From Raoultibacter timonensis (GTDB lineage: Bacteria > Actinomycetota > Coriobacteriia > Coriobacteriales > Eggerthellaceae), in the NCBI RefSeq assembly GCF_900240215.1, contig NZ_LT964681.1:695749-759748 (forward strand): DNA of 64,000 nucleotides, written 5' to 3'. Of the stretch, positions 7,566 to 16,556 are shown one piece after another. The notes beneath the pieces were generated by a model, which was given only the letters and a program-made list of their open reading frames with translations, searched no databases and was not told where the DNA came from. The position numbers and the translations under genes are program-made. Numbering within the stretch: the first letter of the stretch is position 1; every line of letters starts with the position of its first letter.

Positions 7566-10470
7566 AAATGTCATCACGGACAGCATGTTCAAGTTCAAGC
7601 TTAAAGTTGACAATGGGCAATTCTTTACCATCATCATCGCATATGGTTTTCTCTTGCCACGAGACTGGTTTCACTTTCCCTAGATAATAAAAGTCACAGC
7701 CCTCCCCATCGCTTTTCTTCACGAAAAGCCTCATGTCCATACCGTTTGTTTCTGCGTTCATTATCTTCTGGGCCTCGCTCGATCGAAGCGTCACCCTGCT
7801 TCTCGTCATCCAACTGAATAGTCTTTGGCTCTCGAATGTATCCTCGTACTGGGTGCTGCTCGCAATATCATCCTCCTTATGATATGTAACGAAAATGGGA
7901 CAAGTACCATACTTAATGCGATAGCCGTACATCGTTGCACTATCATCCCGATCCCAATTCAACAGACGGCAAGCATCTTTTCTCGTATATTTCTCGTAGA
8001 GCGCAAACCCATCGTCGTTCGGCACGTATCGTTCCGCACTACGCAGAAGCCCAAAATCGATTACATCTAGAAGAGCTTGAACAAAGTCTTCGTTCTCGAG
8101 CATTTTTCCAAAATCTTGGCTCTTTAGTACCAACCCATCACTTCCGTAATCAATCAACTCGAGATCGGAATATTTCTGTTTGTCGCTTGGTGAGTTCACA
8201 AAGCTCTTGTCGAGTACACGAAGCGCCGAATCATACTCTTTGTCTTTCATTTCGACAAAATAATACTCACTGAGCTCGCTTGCGAGCTCCTCTTTCGACA
8301 CAATGCCCTCGAACAACAATTCCTTAAGCGCAACCAACTCATGGGGGCGCTTTCCATTAGCAAAATAGCTCGAAACAAACTCCAAAACAAGCTCCTCATC
8401 GCAAGAGAGCCTTACCCTATAATCGTGATCGCAATCAACAAGAAAGCGGTAGTAAGATCTTTTCTTCTCAATGAACAGCAGCGGGTCGATTTCACCATAT
8501 TTCTGGAAGTCGACCATAGTGGGCACCCTGCCAAGCTTATGCTTGAGCACAAGATACTTATCTTTGAGTAATTTCAGCGACGTAGTGCTGTTGTTGATCG
8601 ATTCGAATATTCGCGCTTTGGATATTTCATCGAAATGGATGCTCGAGCATCCGGGAATAACACGCGATCCCTCCATAACATATTTGCGTATCGTATCTTT
8701 GTTGTAGCTTCGATCGCCCGAAAGCGCTATTGGTATTAAAAAGTTATTTGAGTAGTTCCCAATAAAGTCGAGGACTACGACATACTCTTTGCCTTCCGCC
8801 TTGCGCAAACCGCGTCCGAGTTGTTGGACAAACACGATCGGAGATTCCGTTGGGCGCAACATGATAACTTGATTTACCTCGGGAACATCGATGCCTTCAT
8901 TGAAGATATCTACAGAGAAAATATAGTCAATCCTATCCTCGTAATAAGGAGAGCCGACATTTGCAGCAAGTCGAAGGATTGCGTCTTCGCGAGCTGCCTG
9001 GCTATCATCGCCAGATAGTGATACCGTTTTATACCCCTTTTCGTTGAACTTATCTGAGAGATCTTGGGCTTCAAGTTTAGTTCTGCAAAAAACCAACCCT
9101 TTGACTCGATCACCACTATATCCATAGTATTCTGCCTGATTGATAATATAAGAAACTCGATCATCAGACACGAGATGGTTGAATTCCGTTTTATCGTCGA
9201 TCACACGGCCGTCGATGGATAAATCCGTTATCCCAAAATAGTGAAACGGGCACAGCAATCCCTCCTCCAAAGCCTTCTGCAATCGAATTTCATAAGCGAT
9301 GTTGTTGTCAAACAGCCCATAGATATCAAATCCATCAGGTCGATCAGGGCTTGCAGTCATTCCAAGGCAAAAGTCAGGCTGAAAGTAATCAAGGATCTTC
9401 TGGTAACTGCTCGACCCAGCACGATGCACCTCGTCGATAACTATCATGGCAAACTCATCGCGAGCAAACGAGCCCAATATATGATCCTTTGAAATCGTCT
9501 GCATCGTAGCGAAAAGGTAGTCGGCATCCATCTCGCGCGCATTCCCGGAAAGCAAACCGAACGTCTTAGTGCTACCAAAAACGCGCTTATAGCTCCTGAT
9601 TGACTGCTTCAATACCTGTTCCCGGTGCGCCAAAAACAACACTCGGATGGGATTTACATGCCTCATGGCAAACGCCGAAGCATACGTCTTCCCCGTGCCG
9701 GTTGCAGAGATAAGCAGTGCCCTCTTTTCACCTAGCTCAATGATTTCGTCAAGACTCTTTACGAATGAGGCCTGCATGGTATTTGGCTCAAGTCGAACAA
9801 GCTCGATTTCCGAAACAACTTCGGCCCCAATTATCTGTTTCTTCTCCAAATAAATCTGGCGATACGTATTCAGAACGTCAACAAGCGGGCACGCGTCGCT
9901 CCAAAGAACCTCAAACTCAGCCATTAACTCGCAAAGCATCTCACCTTGCATAGTTGAAGATATCTGCGTATTCCACTCTTTGTTAACCGTCAAAGCACTG
10001 TTCGTAAGATTGGAGCTGCCTACGAGCGCCTTATGCGTCCCGTCATCGTAAGAAAACAAATACCCCTTTGTATGGAATCCTGCGTTACCGGATAATCCAC
10101 CTGACTGGTACATACGGACTTCTATATTCGAGTACGCAGCTAGCTTTTCGAGCGCTCGTGGCTCGCTGAAAGCCAGATAGTCCGTTGTAAGGACCCTGCC
10201 CGATACGCCCCTTTCTTCGAGCTCTCTCAGAACTTGCAGCAACGGCGCTAGTCCGCTTTGGGTAACAAAAGCAACACTGAATGCAAAAGACGAGCACTTT
10301 GATAACTCGACCTCTAACGTAGACAGGACCTTTCTTCCCAATCGGTAATTATTGGAAACGAATTGCGGCCGAAAGGCCTCCAAAGAGGCATGCCCCCTAT
10401 CGACAAAAGCGGTAATCGCCCCGTTTACGATTTCTTTTTCAACCGCCGTCGACAAAGAATACGCCGTCAT
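7537..10470 (-). CDS. PLD-nuclease / SF2 helicase / DUF3427 fusion protein
   Basis: The 977-residue protein has a phospholipase-D-type nuclease domain at its N-terminus, with FHTKG (His123, Lys125) and the conserved Asn in GSSNLTNSA. Next is a superfamily-2 helicase core with Walker A SATGTGKT (245-252), DEVH (336-339) and the motif VI string QLGRGLRK. The long C-terminal region has the character of DUF3427. The architecture is that of an ATP-driven nucleic-acid enzyme and resembles phage-defence or restriction-like helicases. It begins two bases after the Nudix gene. The coding sequence is clearly AT-richer than the flanking genes, a sign of acquisition by transfer. The defence role is inference. 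Confidence 0.85.
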   Translation of the reverse strand: MTAYSLSTAVEKEIVNGAITAFVDRGHASLEAFRPQFVSNNYRLGRKVLSTLEVELSKCSSFAFSVAFVTQSGLAPLLQVLRELEERGVSGRVLTTDYLAFSEPRALEKLAAYSNIEVRMYQSGGLSGNAGFHTKGYLFSYDDGTHKALVGSSNLTNSALTVNKEWNTQISSTMQGEMLCELMAEFEVLWSDACPLVDVLNTYRQIYLEKKQIIGAEVVSEIELVRLEPNTMQASFVKSLDEIIELGEKRALLISATGTGKTYASAFAMRHVNPIRVLFLAHREQVLKQSIRSYKRVFGSTKTFGLLSGNAREMDADYLFATMQTISKDHILGSFARDEFAMIVIDEVHRAGSSSYQKILDYFQPDFCLGMTASPDRPDGFDIYGLFDNNIAYEIRLQKALEEGLLCPFHYFGITDLSIDGRVIDDKTEFNHLVSDDRVSYIINQAEYYGYSGDRVKGLVFCRTKLEAQDLSDKFNEKGYKTVSLSGDDSQAAREDAILRLAANVGSPYYEDRIDYIFSVDIFNEGIDVPEVNQVIMLRPTESPIVFVQQLGRGLRKAEGKEYVVVLDFIGNYSNNFLIPIALSGDRSYNKDTIRKYVMEGSRVIPGCSSIHFDEISKARIFESINNSTTSLKLLKDKYLVLKHKLGRVPTMVDFQKYGEIDPLLFIEKKRSYYRFLVDCDHDYRVRLSCDEELVLEFVSSYFANGKRPHELVALKELLFEGIVSKEELASELSEYYFVEMKDKEYDSALRVLDKSFVNSPSDKQKYSDLELIDYGSDGLVLKSQDFGKMLENEDFVQALLDVIDFGLLRSAERYVPNDDGFALYEKYTRKDACRLLNWDRDDSATMYGYRIKYGTCPIFVTYHKEDDIASSTQYEDTFESQRLFSWMTRSRVTLRSSEAQKIMNAETNGMDMRLFVKKSDGEGCDFYYLGKVKPVSWQEKTICDDDGKELPIVNFKLELEHAVRDDIYEYFAGVQN

Positions 10471-10472
10471 CG

Positions 10473-10874
10473 TTAGTGGCCTTCGATTATGTGCTGCCGT
10501 TTAACTTCTTCGACAACACCAGTATCGGCCGAAAGCCAATCGAGGCTATCGATGGTTGAACCGTCGACCCATTGAGCCGCGGAGTGCTCAAGGAGCTGGA
10601 GCTCACCCTCAATCACGGTACAGAGATAGCAGTGCATGGTTAGATGAAAGGTATCATAGTCGTATTCAACAGTTGTGATAAATGAATCAATTCTTATTCC
10701 AGCATCGAGCTCTTCATGTATTTCCCTAACAAGAGCTTCTTCCGGAGTTTCTCCCGACTCTATTTTTCCACCAGGAAACTCCCAACCACCTTTCATATCT
10801 CCATATCCCCGCTGTGTTGCCAGGATCTTACCGTCTTGTTTGATGATTGCAGCTACAACTTCGATTGTTTTCAT
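10473..10874 (-). CDS. Nudix hydrolase, MutT/NudG-like (d)NTP pyrophosphohydrolase
   Basis: The 133-residue protein has a Nudix box starting at Gly36 (GGKIESGETPEEALV then REIHEELDA). The usual Gly near the end of the box is replaced by Asp. The ATQRGYGDMKGGWEFPGG stretch is typical of MutT/NudG enzymes that hydrolyse oxidised or non-canonical nucleoside triphosphates. The ATG at 10874 has an AGAGG site; the open frame extends 12 codons upstream without one. It is the first gene of a tight operon with the PLD-helicase gene (two-base gap). That pairing is unusual for a housekeeping MutT. Confidence 0.85.
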   Translation of the reverse strand: MKTIEVVAAIIKQDGKILATQRGYGDMKGGWEFPGGKIESGETPEEALVREIHEELDAGIRIDSFITTVEYDYDTFHLTMHCYLCTVIEGELQLLEHSAAQWVDGSTIDSLDWLSADTGVVEEVKRQHIIEGH

Positions 10875-11079
10875 ATTGCCTCTTGGATAAATGCGAGTAC
10901 AATGCATCACCTATTCTATCGCATAGGCTCAAGGCAACTACCCGCAATGCCTGCATCTACGGATACAAAACTCTCAACGAGTAGCGATGCGACGATTCTC
11001 AATCGGCTTATACTAGCCTTCGGATAAGGTCGAATGGAAAATAACTGCACAAAAGAGGCCTCCCTCGCCACCCAACCCC

Positions 11080-11475
11080 TCAATACCCCATCTCATGAAG
11101 GCGTTCGTCGTCGATGCCGAAATAGTGGCCGATCTCGTGAATGACGGTTTTGCCGATCTCCTCGACAACTTCCTCGCGCGAGCCGAAGCTGCGTTCGTGA
11201 GGGCCCTTGAATATCGTGATCACATCGGGGATATCGCCGTCGTAGTACCCATCCCGCTCGGTTAGCGGAATGCCGTCGTAGAGGCCTAAAAGCTCGTCCT
11301 CGTAAAGGGAGCCACCCAATGATTCGGGCTCGTCGAGCGTTTCGAAGTGATAGTCGTCGGGTTCGTCTTCCATAACGATGGCCACGTTCTCCAAGGCCTC
11401 GAGGAACTTCTCGGGGATCGTTTCGAGGGCCTCTTCGATAACGCTTTCGAATTCTTCATCGCTCATCAGGTACAT
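11080..11475 (-). CDS. Zinicin-like metallopeptidase family protein
   Basis: The 131-residue protein is very acidic and ends in a zinc-binding HEIGHYFGIDDERL motif, as in the minimal 'metallopeptidase family' (DUF1025) proteins of actinobacteria, which have this length. The ATG at 11475 is chosen because GGGAG lies eight bases before it; the frame runs about 36 codons further upstream without support. Function is unknown for the family. It is divergent from the NYN RNase gene. Confidence 0.82.
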   Translation of the reverse strand: MYLMSDEEFESVIEEALETIPEKFLEALENVAIVMEDEPDDYHFETLDEPESLGGSLYEDELLGLYDGIPLTERDGYYDGDIPDVITIFKGPHERSFGSREEVVEEIGKTVIHEIGHYFGIDDERLHEMGY

Positions 11476-11618
11476 CGGGTCGTCTCCCGTCACATCGTGC
11501 CGCTCGGGGCCAAGCGCCCAAGCCTCCTGTTGCGTGATAGTATTGTACCCGAAGACAGACTTACCATGGATTGCTCCGCGCAAGCAAGCAACATGCCACG
11601 AGTTCGATCGGATTTTGC

Positions 11619-12095
11619 ATGCACTACCTTATAGATGGCTACAACGTTACACGGCGCGATCCGAGCACCAAAGATCTTCCGCTCGAAAACCAACGCGCTG
11701 AACTTGAAAAACGCCTGCGCATCGGCAAAGCGATGCTGCCCGGCAAGGCGACCTATTCGATTGTCTGGGATGCGGCCGGCGGCGCGGGAATCGTGCATCC
11801 GACCGACCGGTCGGAGTACACGCGGATGCCCACCGCCGATGATGCCATCGTCGAAAAGGTCCGTCGCGCAACCGAGCGTATCGGCGTGGTCACCTCAGAT
11901 AACGAGCTGGCCGGCCGCTGTCGATCGGCCGCCCTGCACGGAGTGGACGTCCTGCCCGCTGAGCGCCTGTTCGCGGACGCGAAACCGCCGAAGAAGCGCA
12001 GCAAGAATACTCCCATGCGCCGCGATATCGGCATACCCGCCAATGCACACGAGATAAACCGCGAGCTCAAAGAAATCTGGGGCATCGACGACTGA
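11619..12095 (+). CDS. NYN-domain RNase, YacP/Rae1-like
   Basis: The 158-residue protein starts with LIDGYNV, the first acidic motif of NYN (PIN-like) nucleases. It continues with DAAGGAG and VVTSDNELAGRC, the further Asp motifs of the YacP/Rae1 group. Members cleave mRNA, in Bacillus on the ribosome. The ATG at 11619 gives the normal family N-terminus; an in-frame extension of 16 codons has no conserved sequence. It is likely monocistronic: fabH follows after 221 bp with its own operator. Confidence 0.8.
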   Translation: MHYLIDGYNVTRRDPSTKDLPLENQRAELEKRLRIGKAMLPGKATYSIVWDAAGGAGIVHPTDRSEYTRMPTADDAIVEKVRRATERIGVVTSDNELAGRCRSAALHGVDVLPAERLFADAKPPKKRSKNTPMRRDIGIPANAHEINRELKEIWGIDD

Positions 12096-12238
12096 GCAGA
12101 TAGATGGAGCCAAACCCTAAAGCCCGCCCGACTCGTCAGCCGACCGAACACAACGCCTTACGCTGCGCCTGCAAGCGGCATCTTCAAAACATGAAGATTC
12201 CTGCATTTCTCAGCGCAGCACGCGTACATGGAGTACAA

Positions 12239-12271
12239 TTCCTAATACTTTGATTATCAAAGTATTAGGAA
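12239..12271. promoter_or_regulatory. 33-bp perfect palindrome before fabH, FabT-like operator
   Basis: TTCCTAATACTTTGAT-T-ATCAAAGTATTAGGAA is perfectly symmetric around a single base. Its core ACTTTGATTATCAAAGT matches the FabT (MarR family) operator known from lactic acid bacteria, ANTTTGATTATCAAATT. It lies 45 bp before the fabH ATG and directly after a TACAAT hexamer (12234-12239), a position suited to repression. No T tract follows, so a terminator is less likely. Confidence 0.75.
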
Positions 12272-12316
12272 GCACGAAGGCAATCGCGAGATGGCTTTCG
12301 AAAGCAGGAGGCGGTA

Positions 12317-13429
12317 ATGGGTTCTACGTTAGTCGGATGCGGGAAGGCGATGCCCGCACTGAAAATCGGTAACACTGCGCTCGAAGCGCTTGTCGATACC
12401 AGCGATGAATGGATCGCCTCCCGCACGGGAATCAAAACCCGATGCATCGCAATCGAAGAAACATCGGCTGATCTCGGCGAAGCAGCAGCACGGCAAGCCC
12501 TTGGCTGGACGGCTGGCGGATACAGCGAGCGCCCCCTTATCCCCGAAGACATCGACTTGATCGTCTGCGCAACGATCACTCCCGACTGCATCACGCCCTC
12601 GACAGCCGGTTTGCTCCGCCGTCGGCTCGGCCTGAGCAATGCCATCGCATTCGATGTCAACGCCGCTTGCACCGGATTCGTATACAGCGCGACCGTAGCC
12701 GAGGCGATGATGGCGGCTTCGGCGCCCAACGCTGCGGGCGCATCGGGCAGAAACCCCATCCGCCGCGCGCTCGTCGTGGGCACCGAACGCCTCACGAGAC
12801 TTACGAATTGGGCCGATCGAAACACGTGCGTTTTATTCGGCGACGGCGCGGGAGCCGCCGTGCTCGAATGGGACGAATCCCGTTCCGGCATCCTCGGCAG
12901 TTTCATCGTCAATGCCGACGATGAAACGAATGCTCTCTCCTGCCCCCTTTCCTACGACGTCGTCCCGCCCTTCGACAGTCGGGGCGTTTCGACCGAAGCG
13001 TCTCGCCAAGAAGACCCCTCGACATCCCGCGTCGACGAGGAGCTTGCCGTTCGCGAGGCGGTCGATGCAGGAGAGCCGCAGCAAGTGCTGCGCATGAACG
13101 GTCCGCACGTGTTCAAGTTCGCTGCTGAGGCCTTGACCGAAGCTGTGCGGCAGGTTTTGAGCCGAACCGGGCTTACGCTTGACGACATCGCCTGCATCGT
13201 CCCCCATCAGGCAAACGAGCGCATCATCAAGTACGCCGCAAAGAAACTCGACCTTCCCCTGGACTTCTTCCAGATGTCCATCGCGCAAACGGGGAACACG
13301 TCCGCCGCCAGTGTTCCGATGGCACTTGCCGACGCATATGCAGAAGGCCGTATCAAGCGGGGAGATAAGGTAATCCTCACCGCATTCGGCGGAGGCTTCA
13401 CATCGGGAGCACTCGTGTTCGAAGCATGA
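12317..13429 (+). CDS. fabH: Beta-ketoacyl-ACP synthase III
   Basis: The 370-residue thiolase-fold enzyme carries the KAS III triad: Cys118 in AACTGF, His297 in PHQANERI and Asn327 in GNTSAA. It condenses acetyl- or branched acyl-CoA with malonyl-ACP to start fatty acid synthesis. It is about 40 residues longer than typical FabH because of an insertion near 205-250 between the two halves. An AGGAGG site precedes the ATG. No other fab genes are beside it. A very strong palindromic operator precedes it, so its expression is probably tied to lipid status. Confidence 0.9.
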   Translation: MGSTLVGCGKAMPALKIGNTALEALVDTSDEWIASRTGIKTRCIAIEETSADLGEAAARQALGWTAGGYSERPLIPEDIDLIVCATITPDCITPSTAGLLRRRLGLSNAIAFDVNAACTGFVYSATVAEAMMAASAPNAAGASGRNPIRRALVVGTERLTRLTNWADRNTCVLFGDGAGAAVLEWDESRSGILGSFIVNADDETNALSCPLSYDVVPPFDSRGVSTEASRQEDPSTSRVDEELAVREAVDAGEPQQVLRMNGPHVFKFAAEALTEAVRQVLSRTGLTLDDIACIVPHQANERIIKYAAKKLDLPLDFFQMSIAQTGNTSAASVPMALADAYAEGRIKRGDKVILTAFGGGFTSGALVFEA

Positions 13430-13503
13430 GCATCTGCAGATCGCAAGATCCCGGTCTCGTACCAAGCGCCTAGGCCGTCCAGCGCCACCACGGGCATAAA
13501 GCG

Positions 13504-14916
13504 TTATCGCTTATCCTTTCCCCGCAACGAACGGGCATACAAAAACGCCAGCACCAACCCAGCCAGAGCGATGCCGATGGCGAGTGTCAGCGTATGCGAA
13601 AAAGCGGCTGCGTACGCGTCCGCTTTCGCAAGACCGGCCGCCGTATCGCGCAGCACGTCCGAAGAGAGAACGCCGACGAAGAGCGAAGGTCCGATCGCCG
13701 AAGCAATCTGCGTAAACGTAGAGTTGATCGACGCGCCGTACGGATAGAGATCGGCCGGCAGCTGGTCGAGCGCCGTGGTTTTCGAGGGGGAAACCACAAA
13801 ACCGAGCCCGACGTACGCTACCGCGCACAGGGCGACGACCGCAACAACCAGCAAATCCTTCGAAAAGGAGAACACTCCCAGCAAACCGGCAAGAACCACG
13901 GCGAATCCGAGGGGAAGCATAGGCCAGATCCCCCGCCTGTCGAACAGCTTGCCTCCCGCAACCGAGCAGACGGCATTCGCCACAACGGGACCGAGCATGA
14001 GCAGACCCGCGAAGAAGGCCGAATAGGCCACCGCTCCCTCGAAGTACAAGGGAAGCAGAACGCTCAAGGAAAACGAGATCATCGTACCCACCATGACGAG
14101 CGTGAGACCCAAAGCAAACCGCGGATGCCCAAGGGGCCGAAGGTTGAGAAGCGGTGCCTTAGCTGTAAATTGGCGTCGCACGAAAACCGCGAGAACGGTG
14201 ATTCCGCCCGCCAACGCGGCGATCGAGAAAACGAGATCGTGAGTGAATTCGCTCAGCCCGTACATCAGCGCTCCCAAGCCGACAAGACTGAGGGCAACGC
14301 TAAGAGGGTCGGCAGAAACCTGTTCGCGAGCGCCGATATTGCGAAGGAGCGCGCATCCGATCGCAAATAAGGCGATTGCCAGGCATAGCGGCACAACGAA
14401 CATGGCGTGCCGCCCGAAGTAGGTGAGCACAAGCCCCGATACGACAGGGCTCACCGCCAATCCAAGCGCAATAACGCCGCTGTTCATGGCGAGATTCGTC
14501 CCGAGGCGCCCTTTCGGAGAAACCGTCATGATGGCGCTCGTAACGACAGGGTAAAAGAGCCCCGAGCAAATCGCCTGTACCAACCGGCAGCAGAACAGAA
14601 TCGGGAAGCTGGGAGCGAATACGGCCAATCCGCTTCCCGCTGCCAATGCCGACACCCCCACGAAAAAGACCGTGCGCAGCCCGAACCGCTTGAGCAAAAA
14701 CGCCGCGAGCGTTACCGCTGTGGCAGCAACCACCTGATAACCCACCACCAGCCAATTCGCCATCGAAAGGGTAACCGAGAATTCATGGGCCAGTTCGGGC
14801 AGCGCGATGTTCATCATGCTCTGCGAAAACGAAGCGGCAAACGAGCATCCAAGCAGTACGGGCAGCATGCTGCGGCCGCCGCTTCCACCCGCCGTCGCTT
14901 TCACTCGGTTCCTCAT
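13504..14916 (-). CDS. MFS transporter, DHA2-like drug exporter
   Basis: This polytopic protein of about 470 residues has 14 predicted spans. The first helices hold the MMNIALPELAHEF motif typical of DHA2 exporters, and a motif-C-like Gly/Pro segment (LAVSPVVSG) follows. The ATG at 14916 sits at the start of a basic N-terminus (RNRVK); its ribosome site GAGAAAG is moderate, and the frame stays open upstream without support. It is convergent with fabH and stands alone. The substrate is unknown. Confidence 0.82.
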   Translation of the reverse strand: MRNRVKATAGGSGGRSMLPVLLGCSFAASFSQSMMNIALPELAHEFSVTLSMANWLVVGYQVVAATAVTLAAFLLKRFGLRTVFFVGVSALAAGSGLAVFAPSFPILFCCRLVQAICSGLFYPVVTSAIMTVSPKGRLGTNLAMNSGVIALGLAVSPVVSGLVLTYFGRHAMFVVPLCLAIALFAIGCALLRNIGAREQVSADPLSVALSLVGLGALMYGLSEFTHDLVFSIAALAGGITVLAVFVRRQFTAKAPLLNLRPLGHPRFALGLTLVMVGTMISFSLSVLLPLYFEGAVAYSAFFAGLLMLGPVVANAVCSVAGGKLFDRRGIWPMLPLGFAVVLAGLLGVFSFSKDLLVVAVVALCAVAYVGLGFVVSPSKTTALDQLPADLYPYGASINSTFTQIASAIGPSLFVGVLSSDVLRDTAAGLAKADAYAAAFSHTLTLAIGIALAGLVLAFLYARSLRGKDKR

Positions 14917-15279
14917 CCGATCATCTTTCTCGTTCGTCGTTTTCCAGCCGCCCGCATCGAAACGGACTATTATGAAAGGTACTACCGATTTAGTCGCCAT
15001 CGAGAAAACGAAGCGGATCGTTGCGGACATGCCATGAATCGGTTGCCGAAAGCGCAGCTCTGCCCAGAGCCGAAGAAACGCGCGCCCAGCTCCGCGTAAA
15101 GCGAAAGTTAACCTTACCAAACATGAAAGACGGAACGGTTACATTCGCATGACGCGAAGGCCACGAAACACGATAGTCGACACCGCCTCGAATGCCCATC
15201 TGCAAGAATAGGGAACAGCGACCGCTGATCGGAATCAGATCGGCCAATCAGGCACAGTGCAAACGGAAGGAGCCTTTCC
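14917..15279. other. Intergenic region between divergent MFS and bacterioferritin genes
   Basis: The 363 bp hold the two divergent upstream regions. A TATTAT/CATAAT pocket near 14970 could serve the MFS gene, and a GGAAGGAG ribosome site precedes bfr. I see no convincing further gene, repeat or RNA here. Confidence 0.4.
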
Positions 15280-15744
15280 ATGAAGGGTAATCAGAAACTT
15301 ATCGACACCTTGAATTCTCTGCTCGAAGGTGAATTGACCGCAATCAACCAGTACATCGTGCATGCGGAAATGTGCGAGGACTGGGGTTACGGCAAGCTGA
15401 GCGGAAGCTTCAAGACGCGCGCGATCACCGAGATGAAACATGCTGAAAAGCTTATCGAGCGCATTCTGTTCCTGGAGGGCACCCCCATCGTGTCGAACCT
15501 CAGCGACATCAACATCGGCAAAGAAGTTCCCGAGCAGGTCAAGAACGACCATTCCCTCGAAGTCGATACCGTCAAAGACTACAATGAGGCCATCGTTCTC
15601 GCAGGGGAGGTCCTCGACTACGCCACCCGCGACATCCTCATGGAGATCCTCAATGACGAAGACCAGCATGTCGACGAGCTCGAAGAGCTTCAGGATCAAA
15701 TCGATCAGATGTCGCTGCAGATCTTCCTGTCGACGCAGAATTAA
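15280..15744 (+). CDS. bfr: Bacterioferritin
   Basis: The 154-residue protein has the full Bfr ferroxidase set at the standard positions: Glu18, Glu51, His54, Glu94, Glu127 and His130. It also has Met52, the axial haem ligand, so it should form the haem-bearing 24-mer and store iron while consuming peroxide or oxygen. Ribosome site AAGGAG. A strong bidirectional terminator follows. In an anaerobe rich in haem and Fe-S enzymes it would buffer iron. Confidence 0.95.
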   Translation: MKGNQKLIDTLNSLLEGELTAINQYIVHAEMCEDWGYGKLSGSFKTRAITEMKHAEKLIERILFLEGTPIVSNLSDINIGKEVPEQVKNDHSLEVDTVKDYNEAIVLAGEVLDYATRDILMEILNDEDQHVDELEELQDQIDQMSLQIFLSTQN

Positions 15745-15769
15745 TGCACAAGCACCATTCCCAAAACTC

Positions 15770-15814
15770 AAAAGGGAAAGCCGCAGTTCATTCGACGTGC
15801 GGCTTTTCCTTTTG
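15770..15814. terminator. Strong bidirectional terminator after bfr
   Basis: AAAAGGGAAAGCCGC pairs with GCGGCTTTTCCTTTT across a loop of about 15 bases, with A-rich and T-rich flanks on opposite sides. It lies between the convergent bfr and Crp-type genes. Confidence 0.8.
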
Positions 15815-15821
15815 GGCGCAG

Positions 15822-16496
15822 CTATTCTTCATCAAGATACCGGCGTAGGCCCGCAAGATCCTCAACCACAATCGGCCTCAGCTGCTTGGCTACATACCCT
15901 TTTGATCGCAGATGAGAAAGAGAATTCGTTACCGTATTGCGGTGAGTACCGATTATACTTGCAAGCTCATCGATGGTGTATAAAATCGCACATCCATCAC
16001 TCACTGCAAGAGAGTACAACAATCCGGCAAGCCTTCTGACGCCGTTTTCGAACGAAAGGTTTGCGATCTCTTCAGTCTGGGAATTCATAATCTGGAAGAG
16101 ATATTCGATATAAGCAAGGTAGTAGTCGGTATGCCTATTGCAGAATAAAAGCAGGTCATCTGAATCCATCGCAAGCAATTCACAATCCGTCGCCGCTACC
16201 GCAGTCGATCGAGTGAGGCGATTCCGTTTAAAACCCTGGAACCCAAACTGCGTATCAGCCGTATGATAAAACAACGTTTTTTCAACACCTTCGCGAGAAG
16301 TGAGATACAAGCGCACTACACCGCTTACCACATGATATGTAAAGCGATGCCTCTCTTCTGCAAGAAACAAGCATTCGCCCTTCTCAACCTTCTTAACGAC
16401 AATCGGTATTTCGGCCTGCGCAAGCAGTTCTTCGGTTGTAAACACAGCCGAGAACCTATCGGCATCGATAAACTGAGGCAGCACCATTCCGTACAT
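15822..16496 (-). CDS. Crp/Fnr family transcriptional regulator
   Basis: The 224-residue protein has an N-terminal cyclic-nucleotide-binding-like beta-roll (about 20-120), a long dimer helix, and a C-terminal winged helix with YTIDELASIIGTHRNTVTNS (HTH_Crp). No Cys cluster is present at the N-terminus, so it is not a classical oxygen-sensing Fnr. GGAGGAG precedes the ATG at 16496. It follows the DmsB-like gene on the same strand after 60 bp containing a hairpin, and may control the upstream molybdoenzyme operon. Confidence 0.85.
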   Translation of the reverse strand: MYGMVLPQFIDADRFSAVFTTEELLAQAEIPIVVKKVEKGECLFLAEERHRFTYHVVSGVVRLYLTSREGVEKTLFYHTADTQFGFQGFKRNRLTRSTAVAATDCELLAMDSDDLLLFCNRHTDYYLAYIEYLFQIMNSQTEEIANLSFENGVRRLAGLLYSLAVSDGCAILYTIDELASIIGTHRNTVTNSLSHLRSKGYVAKQLRPIVVEDLAGLRRYLDEE

Positions 16497-16521
16497 CCCC
16501 TTATCTCCTCCCTGAGGCCAT

Positions 16522-16547
16522 GGGCGCGAAGGCATGGCTTCGCGCCC
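16522..16547 (-). terminator. Hairpin between dmsB-like and Crp-type genes
   Basis: A 10-bp perfect stem GGGCGCGAAG/CTTCGCGCCC with a six-base loop and no T tract. It may lower read-through into the regulator gene or protect the mRNA end. Confidence 0.45.
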
Positions 16548-16556
16548 GCAAGCTTT

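Noticed and set aside
12239-12271. The fabH palindrome as a terminator of the NYN RNase gene
   Set aside because: It lacks a T tract, would have almost no loop, and matches a known operator core.
15235-15771. Long minus-strand frame opposite bfr
   Set aside because: It is antisense to a bacterioferritin with every catalytic residue in place and a proper ribosome site.
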